Notes: generated by a model from the letters alone, not told the origin. A DNA stretch of 64,000 nucleotides from Amycolatopsis sp. QT-25 (GCF_029369745.1 NZ_CP120210.1:5952001-6016000); one strand, 5' to 3'. Counted from the first letter of the stretch, positions 16,606-25,213 are shown. A program made the numbers and translations.

Positions 16606-17381
16606 CGGGCGGCCTCCAGGTGTTCGAGGATCAACGCGGTGAACCGCTCCGGCTGTTCGAAACTCCCCAGATGCGCGGCGCCTTCGACGACCTCCAGCCG
16701 CGCGTCCGGGATGCCGCCCGCGATCACCTCGGCGTGCTCGACCGGGGTGGCCGGATCGTCGGCCCCGGCGATGACCAGGGTTCGCGCCGCGATCCCGGGC
16801 AGTTCGTCGACGAGGTCCATCCGTTCGATGGCCGCGCAGGACGCCGCGTACCCCTCGGCGGGAACGCTCGCGATCATCTCGCGCAGGTACCCGGCCCGGT
16901 CGGGGTGGGCGGCGGCGTAGTCGGCGGTCAGCCAGCGGCCGACTCCGGCCTCGGCGATCGCGGCGGTGCCGTTCTCCCGGACCGTCTTCGCCCTGTCCGC
17001 CCACATGCCCGGCGGCCCGAGTTTCGCGGACGTGCAGCACAGCACGAGGCTCCGGATCCGGTCCGGCACGTGCACGCCCAGCCACATCCCGGTCATCCCG
17101 CCGAGCGAGAGGCCGACGACGTGGGCGCGTTCGGCATCGTGCTCGTCGAGCAGTGCGAGCAAATCACCGCCGAGATCCGCGAGCGTGTACGGCCCCGGCG
17201 GGACCGGGGAGGCGCCGTGCCCGCGGGTGTCGTAGCGGATCACCCGGAAACCCCGCGCCACCAACGGTTTCACCTGCGGTTCCCACATGCGGTGATCGCT
17301 GCCGAGCGATCCGCTGAGCACCACGGCCGGGCCGTCCGCGGGCCCTTCCGCGACGCTGTGCACCGTCACCGGTTCAGACAT
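16602..17381 (-). CDS. pcaD: 3-oxoadipate enol-lactonase
   Basis: This 259-aa alpha/beta hydrolase has the nucleophile serine in GLSLGGM (about residue 95), a late aspartate in AGADDPATPVEH and the catalytic histidine in EGAAHLGSFEQP. It hydrolyses beta-ketoadipate enol-lactone to beta-ketoadipate. Its ATG overlaps the end of pcaG by 8 bp. The gene order here is pcaG-pcaD-pcaC, with no room for pcaB between pcaG and pcaD where many actinobacteria carry it. Confidence 0.92.
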   Translation of the reverse strand: MSEPVTVHSVAEGPADGPAVVLSGSLGSDHRMWEPQVKPLVARGFRVIRYDTRGHGASPVPPGPYTLADLGGDLLALLDEHDAERAHVVGLSLGGMTGMWLGVHVPDRIRSLVLCCTSAKLGPPGMWADRAKTVRENGTAAIAEAGVGRWLTADYAAAHPDRAGYLREMIASVPAEGYAASCAAIERMDLVDELPGIAARTLVIAGADDPATPVEHAEVIAGGIPDARLEVVEGAAHLGSFEQPERFTALILEHLEAAR

Positions 17382-17922
17382 CGAAGAACACCGTCTCCCC
17401 CTCGCCCTGCAACCGGATGTCGAACCGGTAACCGTCGCCGATCTCGGTGGCGACCAAGGTGCCCCGGCGGGCTTCCGGCACCGAGGCCAGCACCGGATCC
17501 GCGGAGTTGTCGTTGTCCTCGAAGTAGATCCGGGTGACCACCCGGTGCAGGAGGCCGCGGGCGAGCACCGAGACGTCGATGTGCGGCGCCTGCGTGCTGC
17601 CCGCCGGGCCGGGCAGCGGACCGGGCATGATCGTCCGGATCTCGTAGTGGCCGCCCGGGTCGGTGGGACAGCGTCCGAAGCCCCGGAACCCGCTCGCGAC
17701 CGCTCCGCGCGGGTCGTCGGGGTGGTCGAACCGTCCGTCGGCGTCGGCCTGCCACGTCTCGATCATGGCGTCCGGGACCGGTTCGCCCGCACCGTCGAGG
17801 ACGCGGCCGTGGATGCGGATCGCGGCCGGTTCGCCCGCGGGGACGACGTCCGGGCCGTCCGGCCAGGGCAGGCCGATGGACAGGTACGGGCCGACGGTCT
17901 GGGAAGGCGTCGTCTCCGGCAT
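17374..17922 (-). CDS. pcaG: protocatechuate 3,4-dioxygenase alpha subunit
   Basis: This 182-aa alpha subunit of the intradiol dioxygenase has TPSQTVGPYLSIGLPW at its N-terminus, the PDAMIETWQADADGRF core and APHIDVSVLARGLLHR near the C-terminus. The alpha subunit forms the active-site pocket with PcaH but lacks the iron ligands. Its ATG overlaps the pcaH stop (TGATG), giving coupled 1:1 translation. Confidence 0.94.
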   Translation of the reverse strand: MPETTPSQTVGPYLSIGLPWPDGPDVVPAGEPAAIRIHGRVLDGAGEPVPDAMIETWQADADGRFDHPDDPRGAVASGFRGFGRCPTDPGGHYEIRTIMPGPLPGPAGSTQAPHIDVSVLARGLLHRVVTRIYFEDNDNSADPVLASVPEARRGTLVATEIGDGYRFDIRLQGEGETVFFDV

Positions 17923-18656
17923 CAGTGCTCGTCCTCCTCGTCTTCGAAGACCGAAGCCGCGCGGCCGCGCACGACGATGTCGAACTGGAAGGCCAGCGCC
18001 CACTCGGCTTCGGTGCGATCGAGGTCGAACCGGGCGATCATCCGCTGCCGCGCCTTCTCGTCCGGGATGGAGTTGAAGATGGGGTCCTGCGAGAACAGCG
18101 GGTCTTCCGGGAAGTACATCTGGGTGACCAGCCGCTGGGTGAACGCGGTGCCGAACACGGAGAAGTGGATGTGCGCCGGCCGCCAGGCGTTGTCGTGGTT
18201 CTTCCACGGATACGCGCCCGGTTTGATGGTGGTGAAGGTGTAGCGCCCTGCGGAGTCGGTGAGCGTCCGGCCCGCGCCGTCGAAGTTGGGGTCGAGCGGC
18301 GACGGCCAGCGGTCGCCGGTGTGCCGGTACCGGCCGCCCGCGTTCGCCTGCCAGATCTCCACCAGCGAATCCCGGATCGGCCGCCCGTCACCGTCGAGCA
18401 GCCGCCCGGTGACGATGATCCGCTGGCCCTGCGGCTCCCCCGCGTGCCCCCGGGTGAGGTCGTTGTCGAACTCGCCGATCCGGCCCGGCCCCAGCGCCGG
18501 CCCGGTGACCTCGGTCAGCAACTGCGGGAGCACGATCAGCGGTTCCTTGGGGTGCCGCAGCGCCGTCGACCGGTAGCCGGCGTGGTCGAGCGGCGGATGC
18601 GTGCCCTCCGGATCGCGCCGGTAGCGCGGGAGCCTCAGTTCTGCGGGTGCGGACAT
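17922..18656 (-). CDS. pcaH: protocatechuate 3,4-dioxygenase beta subunit
   Basis: This 244-aa iron-binding subunit cleaves protocatechuate to 3-carboxy-cis,cis-muconate. Intradiol iron ligands are recognisable as the tyrosine in GGRYRHTGD, the tyrosine in KPGAYPWKNH and the two histidines of WRPAHIHFSV. The N-terminal PcaH domain (YRSTALRHPKEPLIVLPQ) is present. It lies 29 nt downstream of pcaF. Confidence 0.95.
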   Translation of the reverse strand: MSAPAELRLPRYRRDPEGTHPPLDHAGYRSTALRHPKEPLIVLPQLLTEVTGPALGPGRIGEFDNDLTRGHAGEPQGQRIIVTGRLLDGDGRPIRDSLVEIWQANAGGRYRHTGDRWPSPLDPNFDGAGRTLTDSAGRYTFTTIKPGAYPWKNHDNAWRPAHIHFSVFGTAFTQRLVTQMYFPEDPLFSQDPIFNSIPDEKARQRMIARFDLDRTEAEWALAFQFDIVVRGRAASVFEDEEDEH

Positions 18657-18685
18657 GGCTGTTCCCTCCAGCGCGGATCAGTGGA

Positions 18686-19864
18686 TCACTGGGCTTCGAG
18701 CACGACGGCCAGCCCCTGGCCGACGCCGATGCAGATGGTGGCCAGCCCCCACCGGCCACCGCTGCGGCGCAGGTGCTGGGCCAGGGTGCCGAGGATGCGG
18801 CCGCCGGAGGCGCCCAGCGGATGCCCGATCGCGATCGCGCCACCGTTCACGTTGACGATCTCCGGGTCGAGCTTCGGCCAGTCCCGCAGGCAGGCCAGCG
18901 ACTGCGCGGCGAAGGCCTCGTTCAGTTCGACGGCCGCCAGGTCTTCCCAGCCGATTCCGGCCCGCTCCAGGGCGATCTCGGCCGCGCGCACCGGGCCGAT
19001 GCCGAAGACGTCGGGGTCGACACCCGCCGCGCCACGGCCGGCGATCCGGGCCAGCGGCGCCTTGCCGAGCCTCTTCCCGGCCGCCTCGTCACCGAGCAGC
19101 AACGCGGAGGCGCCGTCGTTCAGCGGCGACGCGTTCGCCGCCGTGACCGTCCCTTGTGGACGGAAGACGGGTTTGAGCTTCGCGAGCTTCTCCGGGCTGG
19201 AATCCGGCCGGATGCCTTCGTCGCGAGTGAGTTCGACGCCTTCGACGGGGACGACGTGGTCGTCGTAGAACCCCTCGTCCCAGGCGCGGGCGGCGTTGAG
19301 GTGACTGCGGACGGCGAACGCGTCCTGCTCGTCGCGGCCGATGCCGTAGCGCTCGGCAAGCTGTTCGGTGGACTCGCCGAGCGACACCGTCCACTGTCCG
19401 GGCATCTTCGGGTTGACCATGCGCCAGCCCAGCGCGGTGGAGTGCAGCGTCTGATTGCCCGCCGGAAAGGCCTTCTCCGGCTTCTGCATGACCAGCGGCG
19501 AACGGCTCATCGATTCCACCCCGCCGGCGACGGCGAGGGAGGCGTCGCCGACCTGGACCGACCGGCTGGCCTGCATGACCGCGTCGAGGCCGGAGCCGCA
19601 CAACCGGTTCACCGTGGCGCCCGGCACCGTCGTCGGCCAGCCCGCCAGCAGCGTCGCCATCCGCGCGACGTTGCGGTTGTCCTCACCCGCGCCGTTGGCG
19701 TCGCCGAGCACGACCTCGTCGACGGTGGCCGGGTCGAGGTCGTTGCGTTCGGCCAGCGCCCGCAGCACGGTGGCGGCGAGGTCGTCCGGACGGACCCCGG
19801 ACAGGGCGCCGCCGTATTTGCCGAACGGGGTACGGATGGCGTCGAACAGGAAGACGTCGGTCAT
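18686..19864 (-). CDS. pcaF: 3-oxoadipyl-CoA thiolase
   Basis: This 392-aa thiolase has the acyl-accepting cysteine in NRLCGSGLDAV (about residue 90), the histidine in GHPLGASGGR and the second cysteine in ICIGVGQG. It splits 3-oxoadipyl-CoA into succinyl-CoA and acetyl-CoA. The ATG at 19864 overlaps the pcaJ stop as ATGA. The operon context separates it from a fatty-acid thiolase. Confidence 0.94.
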   Translation of the reverse strand: MTDVFLFDAIRTPFGKYGGALSGVRPDDLAATVLRALAERNDLDPATVDEVVLGDANGAGEDNRNVARMATLLAGWPTTVPGATVNRLCGSGLDAVMQASRSVQVGDASLAVAGGVESMSRSPLVMQKPEKAFPAGNQTLHSTALGWRMVNPKMPGQWTVSLGESTEQLAERYGIGRDEQDAFAVRSHLNAARAWDEGFYDDHVVPVEGVELTRDEGIRPDSSPEKLAKLKPVFRPQGTVTAANASPLNDGASALLLGDEAAGKRLGKAPLARIAGRGAAGVDPDVFGIGPVRAAEIALERAGIGWEDLAAVELNEAFAAQSLACLRDWPKLDPEIVNVNGGAIAIGHPLGASGGRILGTLAQHLRRSGGRWGLATICIGVGQGLAVVLEAQ

Positions 19865-20616
19865 GCGCTCGCCCTTTTGAGGTCTCGGAGGATGCGGAGT
19901 TCCGCCTCGGTCGGCGCCGGGGTCGCCCCCAGGTCGCCGGACACCTTCAGTTTCCACCCGGTCGCCTCGACGACCTGACCGACCTCGACGCCGGGGTGCA
20001 GTTCGGTGAGGGTGAGTTCGGCGGTCTCCGGGTCGGGCCGCAGCAGGCCGAGGTCGGTGACCACGAGCGTCGGCCCGGCGCCGGGGAGGCCGAGGCGCTC
20101 GCGGTCGCCCTTGCCGGTGCCGTGCCCGAACGACGTCACGAAGTCGACCTTCTCGACGAACGTGCGGGTGCTCTGCCGGAGTACCACGAACACCTCGCGG
20201 CAGGACGCGGCGATCTCCGGCGCACCGCCCGCCCCGGGGAGGCGCACCTTGGGGTTGGTGTAGTCCGGGCCGATGACGGTGGTGTTGATGTTGCCGAACT
20301 TGTCCAGCTGGGCGGCCCCGAGGAAGCCGACGTCGATCCGGCCGGGCTGGAGCCAGTAGTTGAAGACCTCGGGGACGCTGACCACGGCGTCCGCGGTGTC
20401 GGCGAGTTCACCGTCGCCGATGGACAACGGGAGCCTGGTCGGTTTGGCGCCGAGGCAGCCGGATTCGTAGATCAGCGTGAGGTTCGGCGCGTGCCCGCGG
20501 CGGGCGAGGTTGGCGGCCGTGCTGGGCAGGCCGATGCCCACGAAACAGGACATCCCGTCGCCGAGCGCGCGAGCGGCGGCGACGCTCATCATCTCGTCCG
20601 AGGTGTACTCGGTCAT
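19861..20616 (-). CDS. pcaJ: 3-oxoadipate CoA-transferase subunit B
   Basis: This 251-aa class I CoA-transferase beta subunit has the catalytic glutamate region YESGCLGA (about residue 50) and GAAQLDKFGNINTT. With PcaI it moves CoA from succinyl-CoA to beta-ketoadipate. The ATG at 20616 overlaps the pcaI stop as ATGA. Confidence 0.93.
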   Translation of the reverse strand: MTEYTSDEMMSVAAARALGDGMSCFVGIGLPSTAANLARRGHAPNLTLIYESGCLGAKPTRLPLSIGDGELADTADAVVSVPEVFNYWLQPGRIDVGFLGAAQLDKFGNINTTVIGPDYTNPKVRLPGAGGAPEIAASCREVFVVLRQSTRTFVEKVDFVTSFGHGTGKGDRERLGLPGAGPTLVVTDLGLLRPDPETAELTLTELHPGVEVGQVVEATGWKLKVSGDLGATPAPTEAELRILRDLKRASA

Positions 20617-21422
20617 GCCTTCACTCCCGTCAGCTCGTCGAGCCAGCGGGTGAAGCTCTCCCTGTCCCGGCCGATCCCGTCCCATGCCTGGTAGGCGTCG
20701 TTGTCCCGTTCGTAGTACCCCGCCGCGTACGACGGCTTCGCGCCACCGGGAACCTCGGCGACGGCGGTGACCGCCCACGACGGCAGCACGATCGCGCCCG
20801 GCCGGGGTTCCAGCTCGTCCACGATCTCCTCGACGGTGACCAGCGAGCGCTTCGCCGCGAGCACCGCCTCCTTCTGCACGCCCGTGATGCCCCAGATCTG
20901 GACGTTGCCGGACCGGTCCGCCCGCTGGGCGTGCACGATCGTGACGTCCGGGTTGAGCGCGGGGACGGCGGCGAGCCGCTCACCGGTGAACGGGCAGGTG
21001 ATGGGTTTGATCGTGTCGGTCCGGGAGGGCAGGTCGGTGCCGGTGTAGCCGCGCAGGACGGCGAACGGCAGTCCCGACGCGCCGGCGACGTACCGATTCG
21101 CCATGCCCGCGTGACTGTGTTCCTCTATCTCCAGGGGGACCGGCCACGCGTGTTGCACCGCGTCACGGAAGCGGTGCAGCGAACCGACACCGGGGTTGCC
21201 GCCCCACGAGAAGACCAGCTTGCTCGCGCAGCCGGCGCCGATGAGCTGGTCGTAGACGATGTCCGGGGTCATGCGGACCAGCGTCAGTCCGGTCCGGCGC
21301 TGACGGATGATCTCGTGGCCCGCGGCGACCGGGATGAGGTGCGTGAAGCCCTCGAGCGCGACGGTGTCCCCGTCACGTACCAGCCGCGCCACGGCCTCGT
21401 TCAACGACAGCAGCTCCGCCAT
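20613..21422 (-). CDS. pcaI: 3-oxoadipate CoA-transferase subunit A
   Basis: This 269-aa class I CoA-transferase alpha subunit has VALEGFTHLIPVAAGHEIIR and KLVFSWGGNPGVGSL. It is the first gene of the leftward pca operon. The ATG at 21422 is preferred over the codon ten residues upstream because GGGAG precedes it and the N-terminus then matches the family. The promoter should lie between 21423 and about 21500, where a symmetric operator-like site is found. Confidence 0.93.
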   Translation of the reverse strand: MAELLSLNEAVARLVRDGDTVALEGFTHLIPVAAGHEIIRQRRTGLTLVRMTPDIVYDQLIGAGCASKLVFSWGGNPGVGSLHRFRDAVQHAWPVPLEIEEHSHAGMANRYVAGASGLPFAVLRGYTGTDLPSRTDTIKPITCPFTGERLAAVPALNPDVTIVHAQRADRSGNVQIWGITGVQKEAVLAAKRSLVTVEEIVDELEPRPGAIVLPSWAVTAVAEVPGGAKPSYAAGYYERDNDAYQAWDGIGRDRESFTRWLDELTGVKA

Positions 21423-21767
21423 CCCCACTCCCGGATTGTTCGTATGGCGCACATGTGTTCTTCATATGAACATAGCACAACCGGTCTGGTCTGGCACTGT
21501 CCCGGCTCGGTGAATTCCGATTTCCCGGGAACGAGGTCACCGGCTTCGCCGACGCGAGGAGGTCCACGCGAGAGTGGACAAGCTCGTGCCGTACAACACC
21601 GAAGAAGAGAGAAAAAGTGCGGCGCGCTTCCTGAGAAGGCGAAGCTGTCCTTCCTCTCCCACCAGGAGGTCGCCGATCTCCTCTGGTCCCCGCGACGGGG
21701 AAGCGCCTCACTCGCTTCGGGGATTCTCGCCTTTGGGATGCCACCCGTCGCCCACTAGGCTGAGGGG
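21423..21767. other. divergent intergenic region pcaI / hydroxyacid dehydrogenase
   Basis: This 345-bp region holds no gene I can support. The left side has the AT-rich pcaI promoter zone with the 21457-21471 operator candidate; on the minus strand TATGTT (21474-21469) could be a -10 element overlapping that site. The right side leads to the GTG at 21768, preceded by GAGGGG. Confidence 0.5.
21457..21471. promoter_or_regulatory. candidate PcaR operator at pcaI promoter
   Basis: GTTC-TTCATAT-GAAC is an inverted repeat, and within it TTCATATGAA (21461-21470) is a perfect 10-bp palindrome. IclR-type Pca regulators bind short symmetric sites of this kind near the pca promoter. The overlap with a possible -10 (TATGTT) suggests repression by exclusion, with relief by a pathway intermediate. 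The assignment to the iclR gene at the operon's far end is inference. Confidence 0.5.
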
Positions 21768-22733
21768 GTGACCTCGACGATCGTGGTGACCCGGTGGATC
21801 CCCGACGAAGCACTGAAAGTGCTCGACGAAACCGGGGAGGTGAAACTGTCGCGTGCCGACCGGCCCCTGACACCGGGCGAACTGCGCGAGTTCGTCCGAG
21901 GCTCGTCCGCGATCGTCGGCATGCTGCACGACCGGATCGACGGCGAGGTCGCCGACGCGGCGGGCCCCGAGCTGAAGGTCGTGGCGAACGTGGCCGTCGG
22001 CTACGACAACATCGACGTCCCGGCGCTGGCCGGACGCGGGATCACCGTCACCAACACCCCCGGTGTGCTCACCGACGCCACCGCGGATCTGGCGTTCGGG
22101 CTGATCCTCGCGGTCACGCGGCGGCTCGGCGAGGGCGAACGACTGCTCCGCACGCGCACCCCGTGGTCGTTCCACCTGGGTTTCCTGCTCGGCTCCTCCT
22201 TGCGGGACAAGACCCTCGGGATCGTCGGACTCGGCCAGATCGGGCAGGCGGTCGCGCGGCGGGCGCTCGGTTTCGGTATGCGGATCGTCTACTCAGGACG
22301 GTCGCGGGCCGCCGAGGACGTCGAGAAGGCCTTGGGCGCGAAGTATCTCCCCTTCGGCGAGCTGCTGGAAAGCTCCGACGTCGTTTCGCTGCACTGCCCG
22401 CTGACGCCGGAAACCCGGCACCTCATCGACGCGGCCGCGCTGGGCTCGATGAAACCGGGCGCGTACCTCATCAACACCACGCGCGGTCCCGTCGTCCACG
22501 AAGCCGCGCTGGCGGACGCGCTCGAAGCCGGGGAGATCGCCGGAGCGGGCCTCGACGTCTTCGAAGCCGAACCCGACGTCGAGCCCCGCCTGCTCGACCG
22601 CGAAAACGTCGTCTTGTCGCCTCACCTCGGATCGGCGACGGTCGAAACCCGAACTGCCATGGCCGTGCTCGCGGCCGAGAACGTCGCGTCGGTGCTCGCC
22701 GGCGGGAACCCGCTGACGGAGGTTCGCCCATGA
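21768..22733 (+). CDS. D-2-hydroxyacid dehydrogenase (glyoxylate/hydroxypyruvate reductase)
   Basis: This 321-aa NAD(P)H-dependent D-isomer 2-hydroxyacid dehydrogenase has the dinucleotide-binding GLGQIGQAVARRAL (about 152-165) and the catalytic trio arginine in INTTRGPVV, glutamate in DVFEAEPD and histidine in LSPHLGS. The sequence NVAVGYDNIDVPALAGRGI is typical of the glyoxylate reductase branch. The glycerate kinase starts four bases before its end (ATGA), so the pair likely runs glyoxylate or hydroxypyruvate to glycerate to phosphoglycerate. Confidence 0.9.
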   Translation: MTSTIVVTRWIPDEALKVLDETGEVKLSRADRPLTPGELREFVRGSSAIVGMLHDRIDGEVADAAGPELKVVANVAVGYDNIDVPALAGRGITVTNTPGVLTDATADLAFGLILAVTRRLGEGERLLRTRTPWSFHLGFLLGSSLRDKTLGIVGLGQIGQAVARRALGFGMRIVYSGRSRAAEDVEKALGAKYLPFGELLESSDVVSLHCPLTPETRHLIDAAALGSMKPGAYLINTTRGPVVHEAALADALEAGEIAGAGLDVFEAEPDVEPRLLDRENVVLSPHLGSATVETRTAMAVLAAENVASVLAGGNPLTEVRP

Positions 22734-23854
22734 CTCGCGTGGTCATCGCGCCCGACAAGTTCAAGGGAAGCTTGACCGCGGTCGAGGCCGCGGAGGCGAT
22801 CGCCCACGGCGTCCGCGACGCGTTGCCCGAGGCCGAGGTCTCCTCCTGCCCGGTCGCCGACGGCGGCGAAGGAACGCTCGACGTCCTCGTCGCGGCAGGT
22901 GGCCGCCTGGTCGAACTCCCGGTCCGCGGTCCGCTCGACGACACCGTCGACGCGCGCTACGTGACCCTCGACGGAACGGCCTACATCGAATCGGCCCGCG
23001 CGTGCGGGATCGAGTTCGTCGAGCCGAGCCCGGAGGTGGCGCTCGCCGCGCACACCTGGGGCGTCGGCGAACTTCTCGCCCACGCGCTCGACAACGGCGC
23101 GCGACGGCTGGTGCTGACCGTCGGCGGAACGGCGAGCACCGACGGCGGCGCCGGGATGCTGGCCGCGTTGGGCGCCGGGGTCTTCGACGCGTTCGGCTCG
23201 CCGGTGGGGCTCGGCGGCGGCACGCTGGGCCGCGTCGCGCTGGCCGAACTCGGCCCGGTGCGGGACCGGCTCGGCTCCGTCGAGGTCGCCGTGGCCACCG
23301 ACGTGACGAATCCGCTGCTCGGCGCCCGCGGCGCCGCCGCGGTCTTCGGCCCGCAGAAGGGCGCGGGCCCGCGCGAGGTCGAGCTACTGGACGAGGCACT
23401 GGCGCGCTGGGCACAGGCGTTGCGGAACGCCGGGACCCAGGACGTCGCCGACCTCGCCGGAGCGGGTGCGGGCGGCGGGGTCGCCGCGGGCGCGATCGCG
23501 GGACTCGGCGCGAGCGTCGAGTCCGGTTTCCGGCTCATCGCCGGGCTCACCGGCGTCGCCGACGCCATTAAACGCGCCGACCTCGTCATCACCGGCGAGG
23601 GTTCGCTGGACGAACAAAGTCTCGACGGCAAGGCACCGGCGGGCATCGCGGCCCGCGCACAGGAACACGCGGTGCCGCTGCTGATGCTGGCCGGGCGGAT
23701 CCAGCTGGACCGGCGCCAGCTCGCCGGCCTCGGGGTCGTGGGCAGCGCCGCCCTGATCGACCACGCGCCCTCACTCGACCACGCGCGTGCGCACGCGGCG
23801 GACCTCCTGCGCGAGCGGGCCGGCGAACTGGTTCGCGCCTGGGCCCGCGGTTAA
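22730..23854 (+). CDS. glxK: glycerate kinase, GlxK family
   Basis: This 374-aa type I glycerate kinase begins VVIAPDKFKGSLTAVEAAEAI and has CPVADGGEGTLDVL, VGGTASTDGGAGM and ITGEGSLDEQSLDGKAP. It phosphorylates D-glycerate to 2-phosphoglycerate with ATP. Translation is coupled to the reductase upstream. It ends against the convergent HesB-like gene with a hairpin in between. Confidence 0.92.
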   Translation: MTRVVIAPDKFKGSLTAVEAAEAIAHGVRDALPEAEVSSCPVADGGEGTLDVLVAAGGRLVELPVRGPLDDTVDARYVTLDGTAYIESARACGIEFVEPSPEVALAAHTWGVGELLAHALDNGARRLVLTVGGTASTDGGAGMLAALGAGVFDAFGSPVGLGGGTLGRVALAELGPVRDRLGSVEVAVATDVTNPLLGARGAAAVFGPQKGAGPREVELLDEALARWAQALRNAGTQDVADLAGAGAGGGVAAGAIAGLGASVESGFRLIAGLTGVADAIKRADLVITGEGSLDEQSLDGKAPAGIAARAQEHAVPLLMLAGRIQLDRRQLAGLGVVGSAALIDHAPSLDHARAHAADLLRERAGELVRAWARG

Positions 23855-23880
23855 GCACACTGCGGCGGCTTCGGGGCGCC

Positions 23881-23926
23881 GCGAACGCCACCTTTGCGAC
23901 GCTGGCGGTCCCAAAGTGGTTTTCGC
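23881..23926. terminator. hairpin between convergent genes
   Basis: GCGAACGCCACCTTTG pairs imperfectly with CAAAGTGGTTTTCGC across about 15 nt, and an alternative inner stem CGCCA/TGGCG exists. It lies 26 nt after the glycerate kinase stop, between convergent genes, with no U-run. Confidence 0.45.
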
Positions 23927-23979
23927 GGCAGCATCGTCAGAAGTCGACCGGCGCCTTGCCCCGGCTCGGCGAAGTCGGT

Positions 23980-24291
23980 TCAGCTGCCAGCCTGGGGCTC
24001 AGCCTGCGGAAGGATGGCGAAGGCGACTTCGCCGGTTTCGTCCTGCTGGACGTCGAGCACCTTGTCGTCGAGCAGCTCGGCCGCTTCCGCCTCCAAGAAG
24101 ACCTTCGGGCCGCCGTCGGCGCCGAGCACCTGGTCGCCGCTTTCGGGTTCGGGAGCGACGGAAACCGCGAGCTGGGGGTTGTCCGTTTGCCGGGAGTGGA
24201 TCGCGAACCGCAGCCCGCCTCCGTCTTGCCCGTTTTCCTGCCCGGTCAGTGCCGTGATCGCCTCGGCGGCGGCTTCGGTGACTGTCAGCAT
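23980..24291 (-). CDS. HesB/IscA-like protein lacking cysteines
   Basis: This 103-aa protein resembles the HesB/IscA fold (MLTVTEAAAEAITALTG, then GLRFAIHSR and GPKVFLEAEAAELLDDKVLD). It contains no cysteine at all, so it cannot hold an Fe-S cluster in the IscA way. Such cysteine-less forms are common in actinobacteria and their role is unknown. The ATG at 24291 has GGAAGGG 6 nt upstream. The neighbouring small acidic gene lies 81 nt upstream on the same strand. Confidence 0.75.
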   Translation of the reverse strand: MLTVTEAAAEAITALTGQENGQDGGGLRFAIHSRQTDNPQLAVSVAPEPESGDQVLGADGGPKVFLEAEAAELLDDKVLDVQQDETGEVAFAILPQAEPQAGS

Positions 24292-24372
24292 CTCTGCCCT
24301 TCCTTCGTCGCGGTCTTGCGCTTGGCGGGCCACGTCAGGAGATCCCGATCCGGCTCGCCGGCTGAGCGAAGA

Positions 24373-24588
24373 TCATTTTTCGCCGACGTCGGGCACCTCC
24401 TCGGCCAGCCGCATGGCGTGCGACTCACCCTCGCGGATCTCCCTGGGGGTGGTTCCGAACCGGTCGGCCGCGCTCCAGTGCTCGGGCGGCTCGACACCCT
24501 CTTCGAGTGGATCGACGCGAAGTTCGTCCTCGTCGAGCGCCTCACTGGGATTCAGCGTTTCCGGCTCCGCGCTTTCTCGGTCGCTCAT
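24373..24588 (-). CDS. small acidic DUF5709-type protein
   Basis: This 71-aa strongly acidic protein has the pattern NPSEALDEDELRVDPLEEGV followed by GTTPREIREGESHAMRLAEE and VPDV. That pattern matches actinobacterial DUF5709 proteins, which have no known function. No signal peptide or membrane segment is visible. It could share a transcript with the HesB-like gene. Confidence 0.7.
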   Translation of the reverse strand: MSDRESAEPETLNPSEALDEDELRVDPLEEGVEPPEHWSAADRFGTTPREIREGESHAMRLAEEVPDVGEK

Positions 24589-24723
24589 CGGCCACTCCCT
24601 CTTGGTCGGACGTCTTCCGGGACGTGCTGTACTCGACCCGGTCTTGGTGGCTTACCCGACGTCTCCGCAGGCCAAACAGCGACGCTGTCGCAGGGATCAC
24701 AGCTTCTCAGGTAGTTCATTAGC

Positions 24724-24739
24724 TTCACAAGTTTGTGAA
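24724..24739. promoter_or_regulatory. inverted repeat upstream of GtrA gene
   Basis: TTCACAA-GT-TTGTGAA is a perfect 7-bp inverted repeat with a 2-nt centre, 21 bp before the start of the GtrA-like gene. The compact symmetric form suits a TetR- or MarR-type repressor. No regulator gene is adjacent. Confidence 0.45.
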
Positions 24740-24760
24740 ACAAGGAGTAGCGTCGTCGGT

Positions 24761-25213
24761 ATGACCACCAGGTGGGCGCCAGGGCACCGGGTCCTCCGGC
24801 GCGCGCCGGAACGGCACCACGAACTCGGCAACCATGCCGTTTGGTACGTCGTCGCCGGGGTCGCCGCCACCGGCCTGCAAGCCGTGCTGTTCCTTTTCCT
24901 CCAGCCGGTTCTCGGTTCCCAGGTGGCCAATCTGGTCGCACTCGCGATCACCACCGTGGGGAACACCGAGTTCCACCGCCGGGTCACCTTCGCCGGCCGC
25001 GAGAGCAACGCGGGCAAGCGGCACTTCCAGGACCTGATGACGTTCGCCTTCTACGCCGTGTACGGCTCGACCGTGCTCGCGTCCCTCGATGCGGTGATCA
25101 CCGAGCCGACCGCGCTCGAGCAGACAGGTGCCTTGCTCGCGGCCAGTGTCGTGGGCGGCACCGCGCGCTTCGCGGTCCTTCGCTGGTGGGTCTTCACGCG
25201 CCGGAGCGCCTAG
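24761..25213 (+). CDS. GtrA-like membrane protein
   Basis: This 150-aa protein has four predicted transmembrane segments. Its motifs LVALAITTVGNTEFHRRVTF and the terminal RFAVLRWWVFTRR are the two landmarks of the GtrA family (flippase-like carriers of prenyl-linked sugars in cell-surface polysaccharide synthesis). The ATG at 24761 is chosen because it gives a normal N-terminus, although the ribosome-binding GGAG is about 12 nt away. No glycosyltransferase gene is adjacent, so the partner is unknown. Confidence 0.82.
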   Translation: MTTRWAPGHRVLRRAPERHHELGNHAVWYVVAGVAATGLQAVLFLFLQPVLGSQVANLVALAITTVGNTEFHRRVTFAGRESNAGKRHFQDLMTFAFYAVYGSTVLASLDAVITEPTALEQTGALLAASVVGGTARFAVLRWWVFTRRSA

